Shown: piece by piece, positions 18,605-27,251 of the stretch
Layout: each line of letters starts with the position of its first letter
How positions within the stretch are numbered: the stretch's first letter is position 1
DNA from: Candidatus Brocadiaceae bacterium S225
GTDB taxonomy: Bacteria > Planctomycetota > Brocadiia > Brocadiales > Scalinduaceae
DNA: 64,000 nucleotides
Direction: 5' to 3'
Assembly (NCBI GenBank): GCA_007859995.1
Contig: SMSL01000011.1
Location: 40,041 to 104,040, forward strand
The notes under the pieces: generated by a model
What the model saw: the letters and a program-made list of their open reading frames with translations, nothing else
Told to the model about the DNA's origin: nothing
The model's database searches: none
Position numbers and translations under genes: made by a program

Positions 18605-19315
18605 CTACTGCATTTCCCCGTATCTGGTTTGATACACACCGTCTCTCTCAAATGCAATTCTTATCGAACCGTCTTCAGGATTGATCAATTCTTTATTGAT
18701 AAGTTTTTCTAAGGCGTTTCCCAGATCTTCTGGATTATTGATTTGCGTATCATTGAATTCAAGAAGGACATCACCGGGTTCAATGCCCATTATATTCATA
18801 AAATTTCCCTCTTTTATGTCTGTAACAGTGACGCCTACTGACAGCGAGTTATCTTTCCTTCCAATATCAGGCCTGAGCTCTGTATGGATATGCTCTGACA
18901 AATTATCGATATCTATCTGGTCTCTTTGAAAGGTGAAATACTGAGGCTCTTCATATCCCTGATACTCCTCACCTCCATGAACTAAAGAACTTTTATTGGA
19001 CAAGAGAACACTTACCACTATCTCTCCCTTTTTGAGAAGAATGCCCTTCTGTTGTATCTCAATTATCTCGTAACCTTTAACAGAATCATGTAATCTGTAG
19101 GCATTAAGGCTCCCTGAAGACGGGTCTTCTATTATCACCTTTGGGATATCCATATTCCCGACTGCAATTCCTCTAATGTATATATCCTGAACTACATCCT
19201 CTGCATAGGAGTAATGCATACACTGTATTAAAAAAGAGAAAGCAATAACAGTAATAACAATACTCCCTGACAGTCGGCATACTATGTTTTTGTCGTGAAA
19301 AAGGTTGTGCGGCAT
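18605..19315 (-). CDS. GspC/PulC-like PDZ protein, module copy B
   Basis: A 236-residue paralogue of the protein at 13514, alike along its whole length and by eye roughly half identical. A hydrophobic N-terminal anchor is at about residues 14-36. The GspC homology-like region is about 42-100 (YIRGIAVG, VIIEDPSSGS, YRLHDSV, QKGILLKKGE). The PDZ domain is about 155-222 with IMGIEPGDVLLEFND. The start has a GGAG site like its paralogue. The gene lies after toroid gene B and its terminator, and upstream of PEP-CTERM gene A. In type II secretion the homology region binds the secretin and the PDZ domain helps to select substrates. The position suggests a receptor for the toroid protein, unproven. 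Confidence 0.8.
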   Translation of the reverse strand: MPHNLFHDKNIVCRLSGSIVITVIAFSFLIQCMHYSYAEDVVQDIYIRGIAVGNMDIPKVIIEDPSSGSLNAYRLHDSVKGYEIIEIQQKGILLKKGEIVVSVLLSNKSSLVHGGEEYQGYEEPQYFTFQRDQIDIDNLSEHIHTELRPDIGRKDNSLSVGVTVTDIKEGNFMNIMGIEPGDVLLEFNDTQINNPEDLGNALEKLINKELINPEDGSIRIAFERDGVYQTRYGEMQ

Positions 19316-19469
19316 TTCTATTCTCCATGGTTTACAATATAATCAGCGCCCGCTGCGGGCTTTGAACATTTAAGGATGGGTTAAAGCCCTCGGGCTAAAC
19401 CCAACCTGCAGTCAAAAAACTACAACTCGTTTGCCGGGAAGACTTAAAACGGAAATTTCTGGACGGTGA

Positions 19470-19512
19470 TATAAAAACAACCGGCAGGCCATGTAAATTG
19501 CCTGCCGGTTGT
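19470..19512 (-). terminator. Rho-independent terminator after toroid protein B
   Basis: A perfect 13-base-pair stem has arms 19477-19489 and 19500-19512 around a 10-base loop, followed by TTTTT on the minus strand. It starts 18 bases past the stop of toroid gene B, in the same place as the terminator after toroid gene A, though the sequence is different. Confidence 0.88.
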
Positions 19513-19529
19513 ATAAAAACAAACTAACA

Positions 19530-22010
19530 TTAACGTCTGCGTCTGCGCTGCTCTTCTGGTGTTGCGCTTGCTTCATTAGACTCGCAAAGCTCGTCACCAT
19601 TAAGTGCTGCCGGCCTTACTACATAGTAGTAAGTAGTTCCATTGACAACCGTAGTGTCAAGGAATGTAGAGTACGTAGATGTTGTCGTACCAATAAGTGT
19701 ATAAGGCCCGCCGGCTGTAGTGCTGCGATAGACATTGTAGTGATCAGGACTTGTATCCGTCCATGTCAACTGCACCTCGCCACGCTTAGCTCTGGCGGAC
19801 AGATCATCAATGCAGACACAGTCAGGATCACCGGCTGCTTTTACGCTAACCGTTGTTGAAGCTGTATGCGTAAGATCCGGCTGTCCACTTGATGGGAATG
19901 ATAAAGCAGTATTATCGGTTACCCTTAACTGAATGAGGTAGTCACCCGTGCCTAAACCACTGAAGAATGCAGTTACGTCAGGTTGAGGACCAAAGGCGTC
20001 ATCAAAAAGGTTGTCACCATTAAGTTCCCATGCGTATTCTTTTATGAAATCCACAGGGTCACTCTGTGTTTCACGCTCACCGTCATCCGGGTTAACTGAC
20101 CCAGTGCCGTCCAGGTACCATGTAACTCCCGGACAAAAGGCATAGGGACCTCCCGGATTAGCTGTAGGTGCGATAGGTGGTGTGGTTATCTTTACGACCA
20201 TGGTAGTTTCTGCAAATTTCTCATCCAAACCAACCCCGTTATCGCTCACACATAGTTTTACAGGATAGTCTCCCACTGCAGGCCAGGAATTGAAAGCAAA
20301 AGGCCCGGATGCATCGTCACAAACGCCATCGTTATCCAGGTCCCAATCCCATGAATCTATGCTTTTTAAAGCATCCTGATGAAAGGAGTCTGAACCGTCA
20401 AGAGTGATAACCTGACCGGCCACGCCTGGGTTTGGTACAGCTTTAGCTACGGCCACTGGACTTCCCGCCTCAAATAGAGACTGCCCCAGCATCAAGATTG
20501 CCCAGGGAGTATGGAATTGATTTTGAGCACTACTACCGCCATAATGTCCAGACCAGAGTCCATGGTTGCCACCTCCGGATTTGTCCTGGTCGTCTACCAG
20601 ATTTCTCGCGACGCCATGTGTGGCATCACTGTACCAGTCAATATCCGGCAGTACTGCCGTGTAGTCCCTCAGCATGGTAATTGGAGGTACGTGGAGGCGC
20701 ATGGCCTTTACAAAGGAGAAGAGACCATAATAATATTCCTTGATGTTTGATACATAATTACCTCCTACATTTTCAAAGTTATCACGCAAGTATTTCTCGG
20801 CTTTATCCCAACTAGGGAAACCGGCTGGGGGAGATCCCGGAGTACCTCCATCGCCACGCCCGAGACCATCCATAACCATTTGAACCAATCCGGATGGGGT
20901 GGTGGCAAAAGGCCCCCAAATGGTATTACTAGTTGAATAACCAAAATAACCTGCCGCGTGCTGACTGTAAACAAGCCAAGTTGGATTTAGAGCGGTTACG
21001 TGTGGTGGAATCAGTGCCCAGCCGTTCCTTACGGCAGGTATTATCCCTATCGCTGCCCACTGACATATAGAGTTATCCCCCCCACTACCCCAACTATAGG
21101 TCCAACCACCCCGGTTAACTGCAGTAGGATGATTGTATTGACCATTAGAAACAGCATCGGCCATATCCTGAACAATATCTCCATACGTCCTGCCAATTAC
21201 ATTTGCCGGTCCGGTAGTTGTTACAGCACCAGGAGTCCCACTTGCAACAATAGCGTCCATGTACGACCCGTGCTGGTAGTAGTAAGTCTGGCTGTTGTAT
21301 ATAGCTAAGCCGTTATTACCTGTATCAAGTGCATCCACAACACCATCACCATTATAATCCTCTGCATAAAGTCCGTTTTTTATACCAATAGCATATGCGG
21401 TTAAGTGGCTGAAAAGATCCTTGAGACCCTTTGCAACTGTCTCTTTGTATGGATTGTCATCTCCCACAAGACTCTCAACGTGCCCGTTAGCCTCAAAGGC
21501 GTTAATCGCGTTCGCCCACACACCATGATAGATACTTATGGGAGACCAACTCCCGGTAGTTTTATTCTGATTCTTGTGCAGATACCAGAGGCCCTCATCA
21601 ATTGCCACATTAACCTCCACGGCCAGAGTCTGAGCCCTGATAATGACGAGATACGTCTTACTAGCTGTCTCATTCGTATTCTTGTCCCTGACAGTCAACC
21701 GGGCGGTAAAAATATCGCCAACGTTCCCGACATAGGTATGAAATGCCTGAAGGCTGTAATTGTTGGGGCCGACATCGGTAAACGCCGTACTTCCGCCATC
21801 TCCAAAGTCCCATGAATACTCAAAATCTGTTCCAGTAACATCTGTAGTGCCTTTCAAGGTTATTGATTTACCACTCCAGGTATCATGTGGTATCAACGGG
21901 TTTGTCGCTACCCAGGGCACTGTCTTAACCACAGGCACAACAGCATAAGCCGGCATTGCCAGCCCAAACATCAGTACTGCAATAAACAGTGGTAAAATAA
22001 GTTTCTTCAT
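19530..22010 (-). CDS. Large secreted PKD/toroid/fn3 protein with Arg tail, copy B
   Basis: An 826-residue exported protein. The signal peptide is residues 1-23 (cleavage after AYA). A PKD-like domain (about 25-125, with EYSWDFGDGG) is followed by an alpha/alpha-toroid region of terpene-cyclase type (about 130-490, for example DEGLWYLHKNQNKTTGSW). Two more PKD-like domains (about 500-730, with DSWDWDLDNDG), an fn3 domain (about 732-815) and the tail EEQRRRRR follow. The start at 22010 is set by a GGAGAGGAG site; the longer frame to 22034 would cover it. The fn3 domain and tail closely match the protein at 14351, but thrombospondin-type repeats are replaced by PKD domains. The large size and surface-type domains suggest an extracellular or envelope scaffold. 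Confidence 0.85.
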   Translation of the reverse strand: MKKLILPLFIAVLMFGLAMPAYAVVPVVKTVPWVATNPLIPHDTWSGKSITLKGTTDVTGTDFEYSWDFGDGGSTAFTDVGPNNYSLQAFHTYVGNVGDIFTARLTVRDKNTNETASKTYLVIIRAQTLAVEVNVAIDEGLWYLHKNQNKTTGSWSPISIYHGVWANAINAFEANGHVESLVGDDNPYKETVAKGLKDLFSHLTAYAIGIKNGLYAEDYNGDGVVDALDTGNNGLAIYNSQTYYYQHGSYMDAIVASGTPGAVTTTGPANVIGRTYGDIVQDMADAVSNGQYNHPTAVNRGGWTYSWGSGGDNSICQWAAIGIIPAVRNGWALIPPHVTALNPTWLVYSQHAAGYFGYSTSNTIWGPFATTPSGLVQMVMDGLGRGDGGTPGSPPAGFPSWDKAEKYLRDNFENVGGNYVSNIKEYYYGLFSFVKAMRLHVPPITMLRDYTAVLPDIDWYSDATHGVARNLVDDQDKSGGGNHGLWSGHYGGSSAQNQFHTPWAILMLGQSLFEAGSPVAVAKAVPNPGVAGQVITLDGSDSFHQDALKSIDSWDWDLDNDGVCDDASGPFAFNSWPAVGDYPVKLCVSDNGVGLDEKFAETTMVVKITTPPIAPTANPGGPYAFCPGVTWYLDGTGSVNPDDGERETQSDPVDFIKEYAWELNGDNLFDDAFGPQPDVTAFFSGLGTGDYLIQLRVTDNTALSFPSSGQPDLTHTASTTVSVKAAGDPDCVCIDDLSARAKRGEVQLTWTDTSPDHYNVYRSTTAGGPYTLIGTTTSTYSTFLDTTVVNGTTYYYVVRPAALNGDELCESNEASATPEEQRRRRR

Positions 22011-22187
22011 TTTAATCTTTTCTCCTCTCCACAAAAAATATATAAAAAAAATACATTTTCAAAGTTACTACTAAACTTTTTTGAATCTCTGCCGATAATA
22101 AGAGAATGAATGCCCTAAGAGAAGTAGTTTCATCAATGTTCCATTCTAGTCAAGATATAGAAATTAGCATCTCCTTGACAACAAAAT

Positions 22188-22206
22188 GACAAACATTTGG
22201 TTTGAC
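22188..22206. promoter_or_regulatory. Candidate operator, near-palindrome, copy B
   Basis: The same 19 bases as at 17043-17061, about 180 bases before the start of toroid gene B. The immediately downstream sequence differs between copies (only tttgact-a-cg is shared), so the block stands out as conserved. Confidence 0.4.
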
Positions 22207-22449
22207 TAACGTAAAAAATATCTTTAGTCTCAAAACGGGCAAGGATAGTTTTCATGAGTGATAGTATTTGCACCCAAAAAAAGAACCAAACCCTGACTTT
22301 TTTGGAGCCTTATACCAGGCTTCGTTCAAAACCAGAAAGTCATTTCAGCGCCGAACGTATACTCTTGCGCACCCCCCTGTCAATATCTCAAAACATCAGA
22401 GTGATGCTGTGATATGGCAGCAAGAAAGTGCTTGCCAATAGAAACGTCA

Positions 22450-22492
22450 AAATGAATTCATACCATAGATTTTCATCCAATGGTATGAATTC
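22450..22492 (-). terminator. Hairpin after PEP-CTERM gene B
   Basis: A perfect 13-base-pair stem (22454-22466 with 22480-22492) around a 13-base loop, with a short ATTTT on the minus-strand 3' side. It lies about 40 bases past the stop. The stem is strong but the T run is weak. Confidence 0.6.
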
Positions 22493-22532
22493 ACAATACT
22501 TCAAAGTCTTCTAAAAATTCTACTTTCAACCA

Positions 22533-23285
22533 TTAACCTTTAATGAAACGTTTACCCAGGCGTTTTCTGGTTGCAACCAGTCCAGCCATGCCTATTCCAA
22601 GCAGTATAACAGTAGACGGTTCCGGTACTACCGGATTATCGGCACCGATTTCTAATGTGCTTGAAAAATATATGGTAGCCAGACTATCAGGATCATTATG
22701 TGCAAGGTAAAAGCCTGAAGGAACTACTGTATCACTTAGTACAAAGCTAATATTTGCAGATTCACCAGCACCCAGGATAAAATCCCAACCCAGCGCCATG
22801 GAAACGTCGTCTGGAAAAATAGTATTACCATGAGTACTTATTCCGATGCCGTCGTCTAAAAAGCTACCGGCTGCTACGGTATCCTGCAGGTGTTCATAAA
22901 TATCTCCGTCGACCCAACCAGGTTCGTCTATCTCCCACGTCTGACCGGCGGCGGTTATTCCGCTTGTTGAACCGGTTTCGTTAAAGTAGGTGTTAACACT
23001 CTCGTCAATTTCATGATCAAACCATGAGACCACAGAGTGTGCACCAACACCAGTAACCTTAACACCTACTGTTCCAAGTCCCGTGGTAAAACTGAAGCCA
23101 CCGGTAGTATAAGTCGCATTGAGAGCTGCCCCCAGATCTCCCGGTGCATTAAGGTTTGGACTTGAAATTTCTTCGCCATCGGCATTAAACCCCCAATCGA
23201 AGAGATTAAATGTGACAGCCCTTGCGCTATCAGCCATTCCTACAGTTAAAAAGACAGCCATAAATAAAACCAACACTTTTTTCAT
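22533..23285 (-). CDS. PEP-CTERM sorting-domain protein, copy B
   Basis: Nearly the same 250-residue protein as at 17369: the differences seen are Thr to Ile in the GNTTFPDD block and Ser to Ala in EIGSDNP, next to the sorting signal. Signal peptide, beta-rich body and VPEP/hydrophobic/basic C-terminus are the same, as is the AGGAGG site. The open frame extends 30 codons further upstream, but that part is the leader of the same sequence and is not conserved as protein. It is the first gene of module copy B. Near-identity here, against strong divergence of the neighbouring toroid and PDZ genes, points to recent gene conversion or strong constraint. Confidence 0.92.
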   Translation of the reverse strand: MKKVLVLFMAVFLTVGMADSARAVTFNLFDWGFNADGEEISSPNLNAPGDLGAALNATYTTGGFSFTTGLGTVGVKVTGVGAHSVVSWFDHEIDESVNTYFNETGSTSGITAAGQTWEIDEPGWVDGDIYEHLQDTVAAGSFLDDGIGISTHGNTIFPDDVSMALGWDFILGAGESANISFVLSDTVVPSGFYLAHNDPDSLATIYFSSTLEIGADNPVVPEPSTVILLGIGMAGLVATRKRLGKRFIKG

Positions 23286-24013
23286 AATTACCCTCCTCCT
23301 ATATAAAAAAACCCACGACAAACTAAACAAACCAATTAAAAAAGTAGAGTTTAAAACGAAAACTAACGATAGCACTACTCAATAAATATATTAATAATTG
23401 CAACTGCACGGCAAAAAAACAAACGGTACTGATCGCTTAACTCAAGCAGATCTCGTGATTTTGACATATCAAACATTATTTGTCAATAAATATTTAAATA
23501 TTTATTTATACAAACAAGACATATTAAACATTGTTTAATATGTCTTAAACAATTCTACCGGTTTAATCAGATATCTGCTAATAAACAAAATAATTATTGC
23601 TGTAACCCATTGATATAACGGTGCTTGCAGTTTAGTGTTTCATGCGGATTGATTAAATCGTAAAAGAAATAGATTGGAAAAAATAGTAAAACATATCATC
23701 TCTCTCGTCTCATTGTTTCACTCTTAATTTGAGTGTTACCCGGAATCAATACATGACCTGAGCTTGACAATTACCTGAAAAATACTTAACAACTGTTTGG
23801 TTTAACTACTAAACAGTGTCTAACTATAATACCCAAAATTAGTAATACAAATAAAAGGCATAACGTTCCAGAGAAAAAGTATACGCAGGGGCTATTGTTT
23901 ACCTCATTTTTGAGAGATGAGAGTCAGATGATTCTCGTCTCCAGGCAGAGGCGCAAACAACTATTGTGAACAACCAGGACGACCTGAATTATATTAAGTG
24001 TTTATAGTGGGAG
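23286..24013. other. Intergenic region upstream of module copy B
   Basis: About 730 AT-rich bases with no gene. The left half is the counterpart of the region before PEP-CTERM gene A. At 23783-23808 a variant of the near-palindrome motif is visible (aacaactgtttggtttaac). Near 23494-23510 an AT-rich inverted repeat (taaatatttaaatatttatttata) could form a weak hairpin. No promoter can be named with confidence. Confidence 0.45.
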
Positions 24014-25351
24014 TTAAAAAATATCCAATAGTGATAGCACCAATGGAGCGATGTCAATTGTCTCCATAATGTCTTGATTACCGAATTCTACATTATTTTC
24101 ACTCATAAAGAACGACGCCATCTTACCCCCTTCTGCTGCCGGGAACCCGTGTGATCCTTTGATCAGTTCGGTATCAAGGGGTATTGTCTTTGTTGCCGGA
24201 TCGAAAAAAAGTTCCAACGGATCGTATCCCGGTTTGTTATGAATATCCACAGTAAAAGCAAAATCCGGCGCCAGCTCTACAGAATTCCAGTAATAGTAAT
24301 CAAACCATTTATCCTTGTCTGAAACGATAATAAGGTCACCGCTCCTGGAACTTGCAATATGATGCCGCTCTTTTTCGTCATGTCCAAAGACATACTTTAC
24401 ACCTTCGGTTCCAAGAAACAGGCTTTTAACTCTTTCAATATCGTCACTGTTATTTACATAGATATGAGCCATCTGATGATCAACCATGGCAAACGCCCTG
24501 CTGTACTCATAATCCAGATACTCCTTTCCTCCTATTTTTCTCACTGAAAGGAATCCATTGTCACGCAGGATAATATTAGGTGACAAAGATGAAGAGACAT
24601 CGTGAAATGGGTATTCTGATAATCCAATAATAGTAGTATTCTCCCGCATTCCATTGTCTTCAATAGTTTTGAGAATATTTCCTACAAGATTATCCACATT
24701 TTTCAATTCATGCCTGAGATTTTGCGGTTCAAGACCGAGTCTTTGTAATGAATAATCCATGTGAGGCAGATAGACAAACATCAGGTTTGGTTTATGTTTT
24801 TTCAAGGTATAAACAGCGGCATTGGCAATCCATTTACTGGATTTAAAAGAGGCCATCGGACCCCAGTAATATTTCAGGTCAAACGGTCCGGCAGCATCAG
24901 CTATCTCTTCATAATAACCAACCGGCTTAGAGTAGCACCATTGTACAAGCCCTTTGTCAGTATGAAGAGGCCTTGGAGTAATAACAATGTCTGAATTGGC
25001 ATAGAGTGAATTCTGCCAGAATAGTAATGCCGTCTTCATTTCCGGTTTGCGTTCTTTGACAATATCCCAGATCCTCTTCTTTTGTACTAAAGCGCTTGCC
25101 TGTTCCCAGAAAGCTATTCTATACTCATCTCTCAGAAATAGACCATTTGCAATAATTCCGTGTTCCTCCGGATAGTGCCCTGTAGCAATACTTGATTGAA
25201 CTGAGCAAGTCACTCCAGGAAACGACGGACGCAGCGGCGCCTTAAATCCGTTTTTAAATAGCTCGGTTATATTTGGTAAAACATCTTCCATGAGCAAATG
25301 CTCAGGAGACAGCCCTACTATATTCAATACAAAAACGTGTTTAGCTTTCAT
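24014..25351 (-). CDS. Type I phosphodiesterase / nucleotide pyrophosphatase family (ebo cluster)
   Basis: A 445-residue enzyme of the alkaline phosphatase superfamily, without a signal peptide. The likely catalytic threonine lies in SFPGVTCSVQSSIATG (about residue 48). Further metal-ligand blocks are PHMDYSLQR, SEYPFHD, VDHQMAH and KGSHGFPA near the C-terminus. It hydrolyses phosphate mono- or diesters of an unknown substrate. It ends a five-gene minus-strand set (28915 to 24014) with a UbiA-type prenyltransferase, two TIM-barrel isomerases and an EboB-like hydrolase. A phosphodiesterase of this type is one of the ebo/EDB genes (often called eboF), so the assignment rests on family plus context. 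The spacing to the prenyltransferase is 105 bases. Confidence 0.82.
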   Translation of the reverse strand: MKAKHVFVLNIVGLSPEHLLMEDVLPNITELFKNGFKAPLRPSFPGVTCSVQSSIATGHYPEEHGIIANGLFLRDEYRIAFWEQASALVQKKRIWDIVKERKPEMKTALLFWQNSLYANSDIVITPRPLHTDKGLVQWCYSKPVGYYEEIADAAGPFDLKYYWGPMASFKSSKWIANAAVYTLKKHKPNLMFVYLPHMDYSLQRLGLEPQNLRHELKNVDNLVGNILKTIEDNGMRENTTIIGLSEYPFHDVSSSLSPNIILRDNGFLSVRKIGGKEYLDYEYSRAFAMVDHQMAHIYVNNSDDIERVKSLFLGTEGVKYVFGHDEKERHHIASSRSGDLIIVSDKDKWFDYYYWNSVELAPDFAFTVDIHNKPGYDPLELFFDPATKTIPLDTELIKGSHGFPAAEGGKMASFFMSENNVEFGNQDIMETIDIAPLVLSLLDIF

Positions 25352-25456
25352 AATATAACTCCTTAGTTAAACTCAGTTATCCCCTCTTATCAGACAAGAG
25401 ATAATGTATATAAATAATTATTTTTCAGATGCATGCGATCTATCAAACTAATTCGG

Positions 25457-26428
25457 TTAAGTAACATAGAGAAACCTGGATATTATGTACGCAGGAACCA
25501 ATAATGCCAGTACCACCAGGACATGTATCCCGTCTGTTGATCCCATAACAAAACAGGCATCCAGGATAATGATGGATAAGACCATCGTCTTAATAGTACT
25601 CTGTATATTTTTAGGACAGGGATTGATAAACGTCCTGCTCATCGGCCACAAAACAATCATAGTAAATATGAATAATAATCCATGCATCGCATGGTTAGGT
25701 AAAAGACCCTTAACCGAGAGACTTCCGATAAAAAGAACCAGACCTATAAAACAGGTGATTATAATACCGATTTTCCACCTCTGCTCACCTTTGACCTCCT
25801 GTTTGCTCAATGCAGTAATCAACATAACATAAATCATCAGGATTAAAGGAAACATCCAGTAAGTCGAGATAGATGCCGGAATGATACTGAGGCCAAGCAT
25901 CAGGTTAAAGAATCGGCAAAGACCCATGTTGAACGTACCAATAACAGGAACCGTCTTTGTCCATACGTTATAACTCATAACAAGCAATATTATGACAATA
26001 GATATACATAGACTTGTCGTGTTGACAAGCAATGAGCATAACAGAGCGGTCAGGAAAAGAATGATTCCCAGATATATTGCTTCTCTTTTTCCAACCGTTC
26101 CTGATGGTAATGGCCTACCGGGCCGCTCAGTTATATCTGTAGAACAGTCAAATATGTCATTAAAAACTACTCCTCCCCCGTATAGACAGCCAGAAACAGA
26201 TGCGAGAAGAAGCATCTTATGGAGGTCTATAAACGCGTGAGTAGCCAATATACATCCTGCCACTATGTCGGATATAGAAGTAAAAATATTTGGCAGTCTG
26301 ACTAGCTGGCAATAAACCCTGAATTTGCTGGTTATAATCAATTTCGATAAAAGGCTTAAGAGTGGATATATGGATTTAAATAGTTGCCTAACATTTTCTA
26401 CTGAGAAACCAGTCCTGCATACTTCCAT
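25457..26428 (-). CDS. eboC: UbiA-family prenyltransferase, EboC-like
   Basis: Integral membrane protein with eight or nine predicted helices. The first Asp-rich motif of UbiA enzymes is clear: NDIFDCSTDITERPGRPLPSG at about residues 108-128. The second motif region is atypical: YNVWTKTVPVIG stands where many members carry DxxxD. It should transfer a prenyl chain to a small acceptor, or in the ebo context act on a metabolite to be moved across the membrane. Its first 41 bases overlap the isomerase upstream in another frame; there is no strong ribosome binding site, so the true start may be further in, and residues 1-30 may not be real. It fits EboC by family and neighbours. Confidence 0.82.
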   Translation of the reverse strand: MEVCRTGFSVENVRQLFKSIYPLLSLLSKLIITSKFRVYCQLVRLPNIFTSISDIVAGCILATHAFIDLHKMLLLASVSGCLYGGGVVFNDIFDCSTDITERPGRPLPSGTVGKREAIYLGIILFLTALLCSLLVNTTSLCISIVIILLVMSYNVWTKTVPVIGTFNMGLCRFFNLMLGLSIIPASISTYWMFPLILMIYVMLITALSKQEVKGEQRWKIGIIITCFIGLVLFIGSLSVKGLLPNHAMHGLLFIFTMIVLWPMSRTFINPCPKNIQSTIKTMVLSIIILDACFVMGSTDGIHVLVVLALLVPAYIISRFLYVT

Positions 26429-27251
26429 CTAGGTTGATCAGGTAATCCAGCGCATCCGCAGCAGTCTTTGCGGGATTGTCCTCATATGGATAGAGCTCCA
26501 CTGTTATCCAATCCTGATAGTCAATCTTTCTGAGTGTCTGAAATATGGCATTAAAATCCATTGCCCCTTTTCCAAGAGCGACATGGACATGTTCTCTTGA
26601 AGCAGCAATGTCTTCTAAATGAATATGATGAATTACATACTTGAATTCTTCCAATACCTGGCAAGGATCTTCTCCAACACAAAAATGATGTCCAAGATCA
26701 CAGTTTAAGGCAATGCTTTCAGTATCAACCTGTTGTATGAACTCCTTAAATTCAGAACTAGTCTGTATTAAAAGATCCGGCTCAGGCTCAACAAGGACCT
26801 TGATACGCGCCGGCTTTGCCACCTCTACAACCCTGTTCAAACCATCAATGAATAATTTCATCGCTTCTGTTCTGTCCATTCCCATACCATCTACCGGCCC
26901 CCCCGGTTCAGTTGATATCGTATCAACTCCAAGCTCTTCTGCCAGCCTTACACAATCAATCGTATGATTAACTCTCAGTTCCCTCTTTGCCTTGTCCTTT
27001 TCAATCCAGGAAGGATGGTGGAAGTCGCCAATAGCAGTCATCATAAAAGCATTGAGATTTGATATTTCCATATCTCTGTCTTTCAAGTGTTTCTTAATGC
27101 CGGCAATGGCGCCCCTATTAAGATCGGGAGGATATGCGTGAGGAATATCGCACATAATCTCAATCCCCTTGTAACCGGCATCTGCCAGTATATCAATAGT
27201 TTCTATCAGTGAATACTTCCTGAACGCATTTGAACTGAAGGCAATCTTCAT
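26388..27251 (-). CDS. Sugar phosphate isomerase/epimerase-like TIM barrel (1)
   Basis: A 287-residue protein of the xylose-isomerase-like/AP endonuclease 2 TIM-barrel family. Metal-binding candidates are E140-type VEPEPD, the NCDLGHHF block, the HIHLEDI strand and the final VELYPYE. The N-terminus MKIAFSSNAFRKYSL is shared with the paralogue at 28076. It isomerises or epimerises an unknown sugar or polyol. It begins directly after the EboB-like gene (no gap) and overlaps the prenyltransferase, so the three are tightly coupled. In other ebo clusters a TIM-barrel protein of this superfamily (EboE) is present; I cannot say this is the same subgroup. Confidence 0.85.
   Translation of the reverse strand: MKIAFSSNAFRKYSLIETIDILADAGYKGIEIMCDIPHAYPPDLNRGAIAGIKKHLKDRDMEISNLNAFMMTAIGDFHHPSWIEKDKAKRELRVNHTIDCVRLAEELGVDTISTEPGGPVDGMGMDRTEAMKLFIDGLNRVVEVAKPARIKVLVEPEPDLLIQTSSEFKEFIQQVDTESIALNCDLGHHFCVGEDPCQVLEEFKYVIHHIHLEDIAASREHVHVALGKGAMDFNAIFQTLRKIDYQDWITVELYPYEDNPAKTAADALDYLINLDGSMQDWFLSRKC

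Larger units (their letters stand above)
22011..22532. other. Conserved structured intergenic element, copy B
   Basis: Counterpart of 16871-17368. Similarity runs from about 22173 to the PEP-CTERM stop. The same elements are present: near-palindrome 22188-22206, gcgc/gcgc inverted repeat, ctgtcaatatc/gatatggcag pairing and a long hairpin. Some substitutions keep or improve pairing: the single mismatch in the copy A hairpin is paired here. No ORF is supported. Confidence 0.7.
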
